Source: Paraburkholderia kirstenboschensis
Lineage (GTDB): Bacteria; Pseudomonadota; Gammaproteobacteria; Burkholderiales; Burkholderiaceae
Length of the DNA stretch: 64,000 bases
Assembly: GCF_904848585.1 (NCBI RefSeq)
Contig: NZ_CAJHCR010000007.1
Span: 1-64,000, forward strand
Reading direction: 5' to 3'
Within the stretch, counting starts at the first letter, position 1, and each line of letters opens with the position of its first letter. Made by a program: the position numbers and the translations under genes. The notes beneath the pieces are model-generated. The model saw only the letters and a program-made list of their open reading frames with translations. It was not told where the DNA came from and searched no databases. Positions 51,834 through 61,583 of this stretch are shown here, one piece after another.

Positions 51834-52712
51834 ATGCCAAACACTATAATGAAAATGAAAGAAAAACTACCTTTAATCATTGCCGCGTTCGGTTCATTCA
51901 CGCTCGCCGCGTGCGGCGGGGGCGGGGGCGACAGTTCGCCGGGTGCTCAAACCGGTGCGCCGGCCACGGGTGCCAGCGCACCGGCGCCCTCGTCGGCGCC
52001 CGTCGTGGCGGGCGAGTCGCTGCCGAGCCTGACGTCCCCGCAAGCCGGCTCGACTGCCGCCACGGGGAATGGCTTCGAGGGCATCTGGACGAACGCGTCG
52101 TCCTCCCGGACGACCGCCATGGTGGACCCGGCGAACAACATTTCCTACCTGAGCGGTCTCTTCACGGTCGTCACATCGACCTTCTTCGGCATCGCAGCGC
52201 CCGCCGCGCCGAACTGGGCATTGACGAGCGGCTTCGAGACCACGGGTGGCTTGCGCTACACGGCCACTTCGGGAAGCGGAACGTTCAGCGCGAAGCAGAC
52301 CTTGACCGGCAGCTATGTCGCCAACGGCCAAACGGTGAACCTGGCATTGAATTACGATCCGGCGAACGCGCTTGCTGTAACGCAATCGAGCGTTGCTGGA
52401 ACGTGGGCGGAAACTGGGACGACGCTGACCGTCGACGACGCCGGCGGCTTCACTGGCAACCTTTCCGGCTGCGGTGTCACGGGGACACTGGCATTGACCA
52501 CCCCCGGCTCAAACAAGAACCTCTACACGATGACGGTGAGCGGCACCACAAGTACCTGCTTGCTGGCTTCGGGAGCGACTTACTCGGGTAATGCAGCTAT
52601 CACGTTCCTGCCCGTTGCCGGCAGCACGACGCTGTATCAACGCTCGATCATCTATCTGATCAAGGCAGCCGATAACTCGGTGATCGCCTACGGCCAGGTG
52701 ACGAAGCACTAA
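51834..52712 (+). CDS. Exported lipoprotein of unknown function
   Basis: A 292-aa lipoprotein. The signal peptide ends in the lipobox LAAC and is followed by GGGGG and an Ala/Pro/Ser-rich linker (about 50 residues). The C-terminal domain (~80-292) is rich in beta strands with repeated phrases such as GFEGIWTNASSS, GSYVANGQTVNLAL and AGTWAETGTTLTVDD, suggesting a beta-barrel or sandwich. The start could also be at 51849 or 51855; 51834 was chosen for a GGAAG site 11 nt upstream. No function is indicated by neighbours. Confidence 0.75.
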   Translation: MPNTIMKMKEKLPLIIAAFGSFTLAACGGGGGDSSPGAQTGAPATGASAPAPSSAPVVAGESLPSLTSPQAGSTAATGNGFEGIWTNASSSRTTAMVDPANNISYLSGLFTVVTSTFFGIAAPAAPNWALTSGFETTGGLRYTATSGSGTFSAKQTLTGSYVANGQTVNLALNYDPANALAVTQSSVAGTWAETGTTLTVDDAGGFTGNLSGCGVTGTLALTTPGSNKNLYTMTVSGTTSTCLLASGATYSGNAAITFLPVAGSTTLYQRSIIYLIKAADNSVIAYGQVTKH

Positions 52713-53127
52713 GCCGTTTAGTGGGCCACAGCAGTTCGGAAAGTTCTCCGACTGCTGACTGGCTCCTTTCGGTAGAACTGAGGTTCTCTTTGCGCGGGCC
52801 TCAGTTCTCCGCATCTCTTTCGGGTGCGGTCTTTAATGGACATGTTCTGGGCTTTGTCGCGAACAGAGGTCTCGGCGCTCGCCGGTGCGGATTGATTAAG
52901 CTCCCCTCCTCACGCTCGTCGAACGCCTGATTCCAGATGCCAACGAGTATTGTGGGACACGCCTCGTCGGTCATCTGTTTGGCTTTCAATCTTGCGGTAC
53001 ATTTTAGTCACGCATGGACACATCGCGGCCCTAGCTTGCAGCTAATCCGCTTCGCGGACAAATCCCCGCTGCAACCACAAGTTTCTCACCGACGCTTGCG
53101 CAGCCAAACATATCGCAGCCCGCGCAT
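52713..53127. other. Intergenic region with inverted repeats
   Basis: 415 bp between converging genes. AGCAGTTCGGA...TCCGACTGCT (about 52729-52756) forms a hairpin just after the lipoprotein stop. AGAACTGAGG/CCTCAGTTCT (52774-52783/52799-52808) is a perfect 10-bp inverted repeat with a 15-nt loop. Both are candidates for transcription end signals. No gene was recognised in the remainder. Confidence 0.45.
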
Positions 53128-53811
53128 TCAACCGTGCTTATGTGCCGGATCGTTGCAAGTGCACGCGTAATTCGAGTCGTTCCACGCATTCCCAAGAATG
53201 ATGCTGCAGAAGTTCTTGCGACGGAAACCCACATCCTTCAGCGCAAGCACGTCGTCGTTGACCGTGCCAAACGTCGAGTCCGGCCGGTGCTTCATTCCAT
53301 CGTTGAAGGCGTTGATGATCTGCTCCTTGAAGTTCTCCCCGCGAGGGTGAGCAGAAACCACCACTTTGCGCTGTTCCTCGGTGAACTCGTCAAATGCAAA
53401 GCCGAGCACGTCCATCTCGACGCCTGCCGTCACCAGTTGGACCACCGGCTTCTTGAACGGCGGAATGCCCGGCGTGGTATGCAACGCAATAGCGTCCCAC
53501 ACGAGGTCGACATCGCCTTCAGGAATACCGTGCTCCTCAAGGAAGCTACGCGCTGCATTCGCGCTGTCCACCTCGAAGCGGTTCTGGGACGTCCTGAATT
53601 GTTCGGTAAGCCCCATGTCGTGGAACATTGCGCCGATGTACAGAAGCTCCGGGTCATACTTCAACCGCTTGCGCTCACCCGTGAGAGCGCCGAAAAGAAA
53701 CACACGGGTCGAGTGATGAAACAGCAGGTCCGACTCCGTGTCGCGAACGAGTTCGGTGGCTGCACGTGCCATCTTGCTATCGGGGATCTTGATTCCTGCG
53801 ATCGTCGTCAT
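53128..53811 (-). CDS. HD-domain phosphohydrolase-like protein
   Basis: A 227-aa protein of the HD superfamily, with metal-binding residues in LLFHHSTRVFLFGALTG, the HD pair in IGAMFHDMGL and a later His in AIALHTTPGIP. It is similar in layout to cyanamide-hydratase-like HD proteins. The C-terminus has Cys/His (YACTCNDPAHKHG) that could bind another metal. The start at 53811 (MTTIAG) follows GGAGC. Its substrate is unknown. It lies on the same strand as the nitrogen operon (54605-64000) but is separated by a decayed region. Confidence 0.78.
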   Translation of the reverse strand: MTTIAGIKIPDSKMARAATELVRDTESDLLFHHSTRVFLFGALTGERKRLKYDPELLYIGAMFHDMGLTEQFRTSQNRFEVDSANAARSFLEEHGIPEGDVDLVWDAIALHTTPGIPPFKKPVVQLVTAGVEMDVLGFAFDEFTEEQRKVVVSAHPRGENFKEQIINAFNDGMKHRPDSTFGTVNDDVLALKDVGFRRKNFCSIILGNAWNDSNYACTCNDPAHKHG

Positions 53812-54125
53812 GTTCGTTGCTCCATATGTGCCTGGTCGAGCCGCGCGTCTTACGAGCGGCTTCAGCAAGCTATGTTGAGAATCGGGACCTTCGTGTGCCG
53901 GAGTTCGGATTGCCAGTCTTTCACTGCGTTAGCCGAGCCGGTGTGTCTATCGTCGAGTACTTCATCAAAGAAAATCTACAAGCCAAGTATCGGACGGCGA
54001 CAGCCGACTTTCAATTTGATTGATGCCCGGAACACGGCCAACGAAACGGTGTTTTCTGCCAGGGCTGCCGTGTACTGGCCTGGCCGGCTTGCAAGCGGGA
54101 CGAAGCCCGGCAACGCACGGTTCAT

Positions 54126-54457
54126 TTTGAGGACGCACGCAGCGTAAAAGGCATCGCAAGTGAAGGCACCGGATACCCGCTGAAGTTGGAACTCGACCTC
54201 GATGACTATGCCGGCTATATCGACATGAACAACCGGCTTCCGTTCGCTGCCGCAAGCGCGATGCTGCCTATGCAATCAGCCATCAAGGAACGCCGCCAAT
54301 GGCTGCTCATGGCCCATGAGCAGCATCACAGACTGGTTCAGGCGATGTGGAGCGCGGCGAGGGTACGCGAGCGCTCGCACTGGCCACAGAGCACGTGCAG
54401 ATCGCGCAAAGGAATCTCGCGTACGCGCTGGAGCGGGAGCGGCCCGAAGTTGCATGA
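54126..54457 (+). pseudogene. Broken GntR-family (FCD domain) regulator
   Basis: One frame reads LDLDDYAGYIDMN then NRLPFAAASAMLPMQSAIKE, then WLLMAHEQHHRLVQAM. A +/-1 shift near 54345 leads into ERGEGTRALALATEHVQIAQ and RNLAYALERERPEVA, followed by a stop at 54455-54457. This is the pattern of the FCD ligand domain of GntR regulators. A segment between IDMN and NRLPFAA appears deleted and no N-terminal winged helix was found at 53812-54125. It lies next to allophanate hydrolase, where such regulators of urea/guanidine operons are often encoded. Confidence 0.65.
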
Positions 54458-54604
54458 AGCTCGCGCCAGCGTTGCAACTCGCAGCCGAGGCGGGACTGTG
54501 AGTGCGCGACGGGACGACGCAGCGAGCGCGCCCCGTTGGGAAGCGCTTCGCTGCACTATTGCGCGTAAGTTGCTCCGCTCAAACGCAAACCGAAAGAACG
54601 AGCC

Positions 54605-56419
54605 TCAAGCGTTGACGCCGCGCTCATTGGCAAGCCATGCCCGCCATCCGCCGAATTCGGAGATGTCGGTGCCCGACTGAACGCCATACGGTTCGCACAG
54701 GAAACCGGTCACCCACGAGCCATCCGATAGTTCGATCTTGCCGAGAGCCAGCGGCGACGGAACAGTCGCGATGAATGAGCCAAACTCCGAGGCAGGCATC
54801 TTCCAGACTTCGACCTCGACCTTGACGCCGCCATCGCCGACTCTCCATAGCCCCGGACGCCGAGTGCCATCCGGTGACGCTGGCAACGCTGCAAGTCGAT
54901 AGTGCGGCGCCGTCTGCGTGGATTGCTGCAAAACCGCGCCGCGAGAAAGCATGTCTCTATTCAGCGGTAAGCCTTGCATGTGCGCGCCGCATACCGCGAC
55001 GAGCATTTGATCGTTCGTCGCCAGGCGTCGCCCGGACAGCGCTATCCGGTTTCCACCAACGCATTCGACGCCGCTTGCCCGTTGCAAAAGATCCGCAATC
55101 CCCAACAGATATTGGTCGGTAAACGCGCGTCCAAAAACGGTCACACCCCACGGAAGTCCGTTCTTCATGAATGCTGTCGGAGTGGCGACAGCCGCGTAGT
55201 CCAACAGGTTCATGAAGTTCGTGTAGTACCCGAGCAATGAGTTCGGCCCGATTGGATCTTGCTCCAGTTCGGCGAGCGTCACAGCGCGCGGATATGTTGG
55301 TGTGAGAACGCAGTCGAGTGTCTCGATCAATGCATCGCAACGAGCTTTCAATGCCTGAAGGCGATATTGCGCCTGGAACAATTCGACAGCGGTTGCGCCC
55401 GGCGCCTTGGCGAGCACGTCGCGAATGACTGGAAGCACTGCGTCCGGCCGGGTCGACATCAACTCGCCTGCCACGCTGTAACGCTCCGCGACCCACGGCC
55501 CCTGATAAAGAAGATTTGCTGCTTCAACGAAAGGCGCAAAGTCGATCTCGACAGCCTCGCCTCCTGCCGCTTCAAGCATCGCGCGGGCCTTGGCGAATAG
55601 CGCCGGACTCTCCGCGCATCCCGCAAACTCCAGTTGCGAAGGAACGCCGAATCGGAAAGCGGCCGGCGCGCCGAAGGCTCGTGCGGAATTCCACTGCGGA
55701 TTCTTGCGACTGTATGCGTCGCGAGGATCGGTGAGCGCAGTCAGCGAGAGAAGCTCGCTCGCTTCTTCCGCTGTGGCCGTGAAGAAGGTCACGCAATCGA
55801 GGGTGCGGCAAGCGGGCACTACGCCCGCCGTGGACAGAATGCCTTTAGTTGGTTTGAGTCCGACGAGATTGTTGAGTCCCGCAGGCACGCGGCCGGAACC
55901 GGCCGTGTCTGTACCCAGCGCAAAACTGGCGACACCGAGCGCAACAGCTAACGACGACCCAGCGCTGGAACCCCCAGAGGGATAGTCGGGATGCACGCTG
56001 TTGCGGCACTTTCCATAAGGCGAGCGAGTGCCGTTTAGACCGGTAGCGAACTGATCGAGGTTGGTCTTACCGAGCGGTATGCCGCCGAGCGCAATCAGTT
56101 GCGCGACCAGCGTCGCCGACTCAGAAGGCGTGTATGCAAACCCCGGGCACGCAGCCGTGGTCTCGATACCGGCGAGGTCGATGTTGTCCTTGATGGCGAA
56201 TGGAATGCCGTAAAGCGGCAGGTTCTCAATGTTCTGCCGATCGAGCCAGTCGAGATATGGCGCGACTTCTTCTTCGGTCAGAAGATGTATGAACAGGTTG
56301 AACTCTGCATTTAGCTCCGCGGCTTTCCGAAGAAGTTCATTCACGAGAGTGCGAGGCGCAAGGGTTCCGGCACGGTATGCATTGCGCAGTACCGGAAGGC
56401 GCAAATCAAATGACGACAT
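54605..56419 (-). CDS. atzF: Allophanate hydrolase (AtzF)
   Basis: A 604-aa enzyme hydrolysing allophanate to ammonia and CO2. The amidase-signature catalytic triad is visible: Lys in PFAIKDNIDLAG, Ser in YPSGGSSAGSS and the nucleophile Ser in GTDTAGSGRVPAG. The C-terminal ~150 residues form the extra domain typical of AtzF/DUR1,2 (AHMQGLPLNRDMLSRGA). It is the last gene of the operon, 18 nt after the carboxylase, and finishes the degradation started by it. Confidence 0.96.
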   Translation of the reverse strand: MSSFDLRLPVLRNAYRAGTLAPRTLVNELLRKAAELNAEFNLFIHLLTEEEVAPYLDWLDRQNIENLPLYGIPFAIKDNIDLAGIETTAACPGFAYTPSESATLVAQLIALGGIPLGKTNLDQFATGLNGTRSPYGKCRNSVHPDYPSGGSSAGSSLAVALGVASFALGTDTAGSGRVPAGLNNLVGLKPTKGILSTAGVVPACRTLDCVTFFTATAEEASELLSLTALTDPRDAYSRKNPQWNSARAFGAPAAFRFGVPSQLEFAGCAESPALFAKARAMLEAAGGEAVEIDFAPFVEAANLLYQGPWVAERYSVAGELMSTRPDAVLPVIRDVLAKAPGATAVELFQAQYRLQALKARCDALIETLDCVLTPTYPRAVTLAELEQDPIGPNSLLGYYTNFMNLLDYAAVATPTAFMKNGLPWGVTVFGRAFTDQYLLGIADLLQRASGVECVGGNRIALSGRRLATNDQMLVAVCGAHMQGLPLNRDMLSRGAVLQQSTQTAPHYRLAALPASPDGTRRPGLWRVGDGGVKVEVEVWKMPASEFGSFIATVPSPLALGKIELSDGSWVTGFLCEPYGVQSGTDISEFGGWRAWLANERGVNA

Positions 56420-56437
56420 GGCTGTGTGTCCTCGTAT

Positions 56438-59400
56438 TCAGTGACGTTCAATGACTGCAATCCGCTGCCCGGCGCGCACAGGCGAACCGGGACCCACGTA
56501 AATCTCGCCGACGGTTCCAGCGCAGGGAGCACACACCGATATTTCCATTTTCATCGACTCGATAATAAGCAGTACGTCGTCTGCGGCAACCACGTCACCC
56601 GTCTTGACCTTCACCTGCCAGAGGCTCCCGGCAATCTCGCTGTCCACTGCAACCTCGCCATCTTCGAGAGGAGTCAGTTGAGCGTCTTCGGCCACGGGTG
56701 CCTCGATTGCATCTTCCGATGTACCCGCTTCTCGCCAGCGCTCACGCTCGGCTTCGAATGCTGCCTGTTGCCGGGACCGGAACTCGTCGATGCTGGCAGA
56801 TTCGCTCGCAAGGAACGCCTGATAGGCTGGCAGAGAAAGCTCCGATTCCTCGATTCGCAACGGGTAGCGTCCGAGTGGAAAGTCAGCGCGAATGCGCAGC
56901 AGTTCTTCGGGCGAGACTTCATAGAAGCGGATCTGGTCAAAGAAGCGCAGTAAGTAGTGCTGCCCGGCGAAGTCCGCAACCTTCCGGTAGCGATTCCACA
57001 TCTGCAGCGTGCGGCCCACGAATTGATAGCCGCCGGGTCCTTCCATTCCGTAGACGCAGAGATACGCGCCGCCGATGCCCACCGAATTCTCCGCGGTCCA
57101 GGTCCGCGCCGGGTTGTACTTGGTCGTCACGAGACGGTGACGCGGATCGAGCGGCGTCGCGACCGGTGCGCCCAGGTACACGTCGCCTAGCCCCATCACG
57201 AGATAGTTCGCGTCGAAGACGATGCGCTTGACTGCGTCGATAGACTCGAGGTCGTTGATACGCCGGATGAATTCGAGGTTGCTCGGGCACCACGGCGCGT
57301 CCTTGCGCACCGTGGTCATGTACTTTTCGATCGCGAGTTGGCACGCGGGGTCGTCCCACGAAAGAGGAATATGGACGACGCGCGACGGCACGCGAAGGTC
57401 CTTCATCAACAGGACTCGCTCCCAAGCCTCCCCTACGATGCCAAGCAGTTGCGCAAGAGATAAATCCTCGGGCCGATAATGAATCTGAAGCGAACGTATC
57501 CCCGGCGTGAGGTCGATTACGCCCGGAAGCGCTTTCGCTTCCAGTGCCTGCATCAGTGCATGCCCGCGGAAGCGCGAAACGAGGTCGAGTTCCGGCGGAC
57601 CAATCTCCAGAAGAAGATGTGTGTCGCCCGACAAACGTGCTACGAGCCTTTCGCCGGCATCGCCCGAGTCGAGAACAATGGGAGACGTCAGCGACGAGCG
57701 TCTCCCGATTGGCGCGCATTGCCCAATCTCAAGGCTCTCCAGTTCGCGGTTGCGCTCGCGTGCCGCTTCACGCGCATATCCGATTTCTACGGGCACGAAA
57801 CGAACCTTGTCGCCTGCCTTCAGCTGGCCGATGTGCCAAAGGTCGGCTTCGATAATCGTCACCGGACAGACAAAGCCGCCGAGACTCGGACCGTCTGGCC
57901 CGAGAATCACAGGCATGTCGCCGGTGAAATCGACGGCACCGACTGCATAGGGATTATCGTGAATGTTCGACGGATGCAGCCCGGCTTCTCCACCGTCTTC
58001 GCGCGCCCACTCCGGCTTCGGTCCGATAAGGCGCACGCCGGTACGACTCGAATTGAAATGTATCTCCCACTCCGTATCGAGGAATTGCTCGATGTAACGG
58101 GCACTGAAGTACTCCGGCGCGCCGTGCGGACCGTAGATCACGCGTATCGTGCGAACGCTCTCCAGCTTCGGTACATTGGCGAGCGCAGCGCCAGCTTGCG
58201 TATCCTGCAGTGGATAAAGGTGAAGCACGTCGCCCGCGCGAATGGCGCGGCCACCATGCCCACCGAACTGGCCGAGCGTGAAAGTGCTGCGGCTTCCCAG
58301 ATACAGCGCAACGTCCAGGCCGCCGCGCACGCACATATATGCGCGCGCGCCGGCGCCCCGAATCGTACCGAGCGCCAGCACGGAACCCGCCGGGACAAAG
58401 ACGCTGGTATTGAGCGGTTGCCTTACATCGTCCAGCAATACGGGAATGTCCGCACCGGTAATGGCGATGACGGCGTCGGTGTTGAATCGCAGCGTCGGCC
58501 CGCTCATCGTGATCTCTAGAGCAGCCGCTTCCGGCGCGTTGCCGAGCAGACGATTGCCGAGCCGCATAGCGCGGTCGTCCATCGGACCTGACGGCGGAAT
58601 GCCTACGGCCCAGAAGCCCTGTCGGCCGGGGAAATCCTGCACCGTGGTTTGGGTGCCGCCACTGACCACTTCAACGGTGCTCGCTCGATACTTGAGGCCT
58701 TCCAGGCAGCGGGTCCACGGTTCTCCGGAAGCAAAAGGCTCGTCGTCGAGAATCTGGCGCAAGTAGTCACGGTTTGTCTCGACGCCGAAGATACGTGTGT
58801 TCTGCAACGCATCGTTCAGCGCGTGTCGCGCCTCTTCGCGCGTCGGCGACCACGCGATGATCTTTGCGAGCATCGGATCGAAGTACGGCGGCACCTCGCA
58901 ACCGGATTCAATCCACGTATCGATACGCAGCGCACTTCCGTCGGCCTGCGGAAAAGCCACATCGGTGAGAAGGCCCGGACTCGGTATGAAGTCGCGGCCC
59001 GGATCTTCGGCGTAAAGCCGAGCCTGAATCGCATGGCCTCGCGGTGTGAGACCTGCGGCGAGTTCGTTCAGAGGCGCGAGTGTTCCTGCCGCCAGTTCGA
59101 TCATCCAGCGAACGAGGTCGACACCCCAAACCTGTTCGGTCACACCGTGCTCCACCTGCAGACGCGTGTTCACTTCCAGGAAGTAGAACTGCTGGGCGGC
59201 GCTGTCGTACACGAATTCGACCGTACCGGCAGAGCGATAGTCCACCGCCTTTGCAAGCTTGACGGCAGCATCGCACAATGCCTCCGCTATCCCTTCCGGC
59301 AAGCAAGGCGCAGGCGTTTCCTCCAGCACCTTCTGATTGCGCCGCTGCACTGAGCAGTCGCGGACACCGAGCGCAATCGCGTCTCCCTTTCCATCGCCGA

Positions 59401-60037
59401 AAACCTGAACTTCGAGATGCCTGGCTCTTTCGATGTACTTCTCGAGGAACACCCCCGAATCGCTGAAGTTGTTTTCGCCAAGGCGTTTGACCGCATCGAA
59501 ATGCGCGCCGAGTTCATCCGCATGCCAACACACTCGCATGCCGATACCGCCACCGCCCGCAGTGCTTTTCAGCATCACCGGATAGCCAATGGTTTCAGCT
59601 GCGTTGAGTGCTGCCGGCAAGTCTTCCAGCAAGCCGGTGCCGTTGAGCATCGGCACACCCTGATTGCCCGCGATCTCCCGAGCCGTATGTTTGAGCCCGA
59701 ATGCTCGCAACTGTGCGGGCGTTGGGCCGATGAAGGCGATACCCGCTGCTTCACATGCCTCGCCGAAAGCTGCGTTCTCGGACAGGAACCCATATCCCGG
59801 ATGAATAGCCTGCACGCCTTCGCTGCGAGCAATCTCGAGGATCTTCGTCGAGTCGAGGTAGGTCATCGCTGCGGGACCGTCGCCCAGCTCATGCGCAATC
59901 GGCGCTTCGCTCACATGACGGCTCGCCCTGTCGGCCTCCGAGAAAACGGAGACTCCGGTCACATTGAGTTCGCGCAACGTTCTGAGGATGCGGCAAGCGA
60001 TTGCACCGCGATTGGCGATGAGGATCTTCTCAAACAT
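56438..60037 (-). CDS. Biotin-dependent urea/guanidine carboxylase
   Basis: A 1199-aa multidomain enzyme. Residues 1-450 form the biotin carboxylase (ATP-grasp; KILIANRGAIACRILRTLRE, GGGGIGMRVCWHADELG). The carboxyltransferase part has KipA/KipI-like (AHS2/AHS1) modules (GFWAVGIPPSGPMDDRAMRL; later VHIPLSWDDPACQLAIEKYM). The C-terminal biotinyl domain carries Lys1163 in IESMKMEI. It carboxylates urea to allophanate or guanidine to carboxyguanidine. The operon with two DUF1989 genes and atzF favours guanidine, because DUF1989 pairs have been shown to be carboxyguanidine deiminase (CgdAB). It is separated from the upstream gene by 172 bp. Confidence 0.93.
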   Translation of the reverse strand: MFEKILIANRGAIACRILRTLRELNVTGVSVFSEADRASRHVSEAPIAHELGDGPAAMTYLDSTKILEIARSEGVQAIHPGYGFLSENAAFGEACEAAGIAFIGPTPAQLRAFGLKHTAREIAGNQGVPMLNGTGLLEDLPAALNAAETIGYPVMLKSTAGGGGIGMRVCWHADELGAHFDAVKRLGENNFSDSGVFLEKYIERARHLEVQVFGDGKGDAIALGVRDCSVQRRNQKVLEETPAPCLPEGIAEALCDAAVKLAKAVDYRSAGTVEFVYDSAAQQFYFLEVNTRLQVEHGVTEQVWGVDLVRWMIELAAGTLAPLNELAAGLTPRGHAIQARLYAEDPGRDFIPSPGLLTDVAFPQADGSALRIDTWIESGCEVPPYFDPMLAKIIAWSPTREEARHALNDALQNTRIFGVETNRDYLRQILDDEPFASGEPWTRCLEGLKYRASTVEVVSGGTQTTVQDFPGRQGFWAVGIPPSGPMDDRAMRLGNRLLGNAPEAAALEITMSGPTLRFNTDAVIAITGADIPVLLDDVRQPLNTSVFVPAGSVLALGTIRGAGARAYMCVRGGLDVALYLGSRSTFTLGQFGGHGGRAIRAGDVLHLYPLQDTQAGAALANVPKLESVRTIRVIYGPHGAPEYFSARYIEQFLDTEWEIHFNSSRTGVRLIGPKPEWAREDGGEAGLHPSNIHDNPYAVGAVDFTGDMPVILGPDGPSLGGFVCPVTIIEADLWHIGQLKAGDKVRFVPVEIGYAREAARERNRELESLEIGQCAPIGRRSSLTSPIVLDSGDAGERLVARLSGDTHLLLEIGPPELDLVSRFRGHALMQALEAKALPGVIDLTPGIRSLQIHYRPEDLSLAQLLGIVGEAWERVLLMKDLRVPSRVVHIPLSWDDPACQLAIEKYMTTVRKDAPWCPSNLEFIRRINDLESIDAVKRIVFDANYLVMGLGDVYLGAPVATPLDPRHRLVTTKYNPARTWTAENSVGIGGAYLCVYGMEGPGGYQFVGRTLQMWNRYRKVADFAGQHYLLRFFDQIRFYEVSPEELLRIRADFPLGRYPLRIEESELSLPAYQAFLASESASIDEFRSRQQAAFEAERERWREAGTSEDAIEAPVAEDAQLTPLEDGEVAVDSEIAGSLWQVKVKTGDVVAADDVLLIIESMKMEISVCAPCAGTVGEIYVGPGSPVRAGQRIAVIERH

Positions 60038-60209
60038 GGGAGGAACCCGGATTCAAAGGCGGGTCGTCCCGCCGTGGGAATTTGCAGCCGCGGTCGTCCA
60101 CGGCTGAAGTCGCGTCAGCGATTTGCCAGATTCAGTTGTTCTCGGGTGCAAGTCACGCAGCGTCCGGAGCGAACAAGCAGGAGGAAGTAGATCAAACTGC
60201 GAACGCGCT

Positions 60210-60851
60210 TCAGTCCCATATCAGCAACTCCGCAGGCGTAGGGTTGTAGGCATTGCACGGGTTATTCAACTGCGGGCAGTTCGAAATCAGCACGATGACG
60301 TCCATCTCCGCGCGCAGTTCGACATACTTGCCCGGCGCAGAAATGCCGTCTTCGAAAGTAAGGCCGCCTTCAGCAGTCACCGGCACGTTCATGAAGAAGT
60401 TGACGTTCGCGCCGACGTCCTGTTTGGAAAGACGGCCGTCATGCGAACAAGCACGCAGGAAGTTGTCGCGGCAGCTGTGCATGTATCGCTTTTCCAGCGC
60501 ATAACGAACCGTGTTGCTCTCCTGCGCACAGGCACCGCCGAGCGTATCGTGGCGACCGCAAGTATCTGCAACGATGGTCAACATCGCGTTGCCGCGATTC
60601 GAATACAGAACGGAACCGGCGGTCAGGTACAGGCTCTTCTGACGCCGCAGCGTGCGTTGCGGGTCGAAACGCTCGCGAGGGTCGGCAAGACTATAGAAAA
60701 GCGTGTCGACCGCCTGATTGCCTTCGAGATCGACGATGCGCAATGTGCGCCCGGCCTTTACCTCGTGAAGCCAGGGTTCGCCGGCCGCGACGGTCTGACG
60801 GAAAGCCGCTGTTTCGGGACGTTTGTCACTGACAACATGTGTGCTGGTCAT
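60210..60851 (-). CDS. DUF1989 protein, urea-carboxylase-associated / carboxyguanidine deiminase subunit
   Basis: A 213-aa protein of the DUF1989 family. Motifs: GRTLRIVDLEGNQAVDTLFY, IVADTCGRHDTLGG (conserved Cys/His) and NVNFFMNVPVTAEGGLTFED. With its neighbour (60866-61570) it likely forms the heteromeric carboxyguanidine deiminase CgdAB, producing allophanate and ammonia. Which partner is CgdA or CgdB is not decided here. The start at 60851 follows GGAGG; an in-frame GTG six codons earlier overlaps the upstream stop. Confidence 0.85.
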   Translation of the reverse strand: MTSTHVVSDKRPETAAFRQTVAAGEPWLHEVKAGRTLRIVDLEGNQAVDTLFYSLADPRERFDPQRTLRRQKSLYLTAGSVLYSNRGNAMLTIVADTCGRHDTLGGACAQESNTVRYALEKRYMHSCRDNFLRACSHDGRLSKQDVGANVNFFMNVPVTAEGGLTFEDGISAPGKYVELRAEMDVIVLISNCPQLNNPCNAYNPTPAELLIWD

Positions 60852-60865
60852 GAGTAGCCCTCCGC

Positions 60866-61570
60866 TCACAGAAAGAATCGTTCGGTATTGATAAAGCCGC
60901 GCACGTTCTCATCGCATGCGGTGCGACATACTTCGGCCACGCTCGGGTCTGCCTCGCTCAATTCGAGCTTCACAGGCTTCGGTGAATATTCAGGGCCTGG
61001 GTCCAGTGGATGCTGGATCGCAGTGAGCACGACCAGCGTGTTCATGGGCGCATACAGCTCGACGTAATCGCCGGCCTCCGAGTTTCCCTTCACGAAGCTG
61101 AGTGTTCCGCCGTCGCTAACGTCCACACGACTGAAGAGGTTCAGCGTCATCAGCAAATCGGATATGGTGAGTCCCCACTTGCTCATCTCGACGAGCAGGT
61201 TGTCGGTGCCGTTGCGATAGAAAGAGTTGCGCAATTCCTGGTAGCGCCCGCTGCCGTATTGCTCGAAGACTTCGTCAGCGTTCGACACCCCGCCGATGCT
61301 GTCATGCCAGCCGCACGTGTCTGCCACGATCGCAGCGAGAACGCGGCCCATGTCCGAATACAGGCAGTGGCCGATGGTCAGCTTCGCGGTGTGCTGGCAC
61401 TTCAGCGAATCGGGCAGGTTGAGACGCTCGCTCTTTTCCGTTGCATTGACCATCATCACGCTGACGTTTGCGCCACCGCGCAAGTCGGTCACGCGAAGCG
61501 ACTGTCCGCGCTTGACGATGAGCGACGTATGACCGCCGCCGGGCACGGTTTCTTCAAGTAACAGATTCAT
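60866..61570 (-). CDS. DUF1989 protein, second urea-carboxylase-associated subunit
   Basis: A 234-aa paralogue with VTDLRGGANVSVMMVNATE, IVADTCGWHDSIGG and LNLFSRVDVSDGGTLSFVKG. The start at 61570 (MNLLLEE) has AGGGA 8 nt upstream; an ATG 12 codons further upstream overlaps the ATPase gene. It precedes its partner by 14 nt and, with it, is predicted to deiminate carboxyguanidine. Confidence 0.85.
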   Translation of the reverse strand: MNLLLEETVPGGGHTSLIVKRGQSLRVTDLRGGANVSVMMVNATEKSERLNLPDSLKCQHTAKLTIGHCLYSDMGRVLAAIVADTCGWHDSIGGVSNADEVFEQYGSGRYQELRNSFYRNGTDNLLVEMSKWGLTISDLLMTLNLFSRVDVSDGGTLSFVKGNSEAGDYVELYAPMNTLVVLTAIQHPLDPGPEYSPKPVKLELSEADPSVAEVCRTACDENVRGFINTERFFL

Positions 61571-61583
61571 GTCCACGTTCCCT

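Noticed and set aside
60038..60209. Riboswitch between the DUF1989 gene and the carboxylase
   Set aside because: A small hairpin is present (AGCCGTGG/CCGCGGCT) but no conserved guanidine-riboswitch core was found; the leader of interest would be upstream of the first operon gene.
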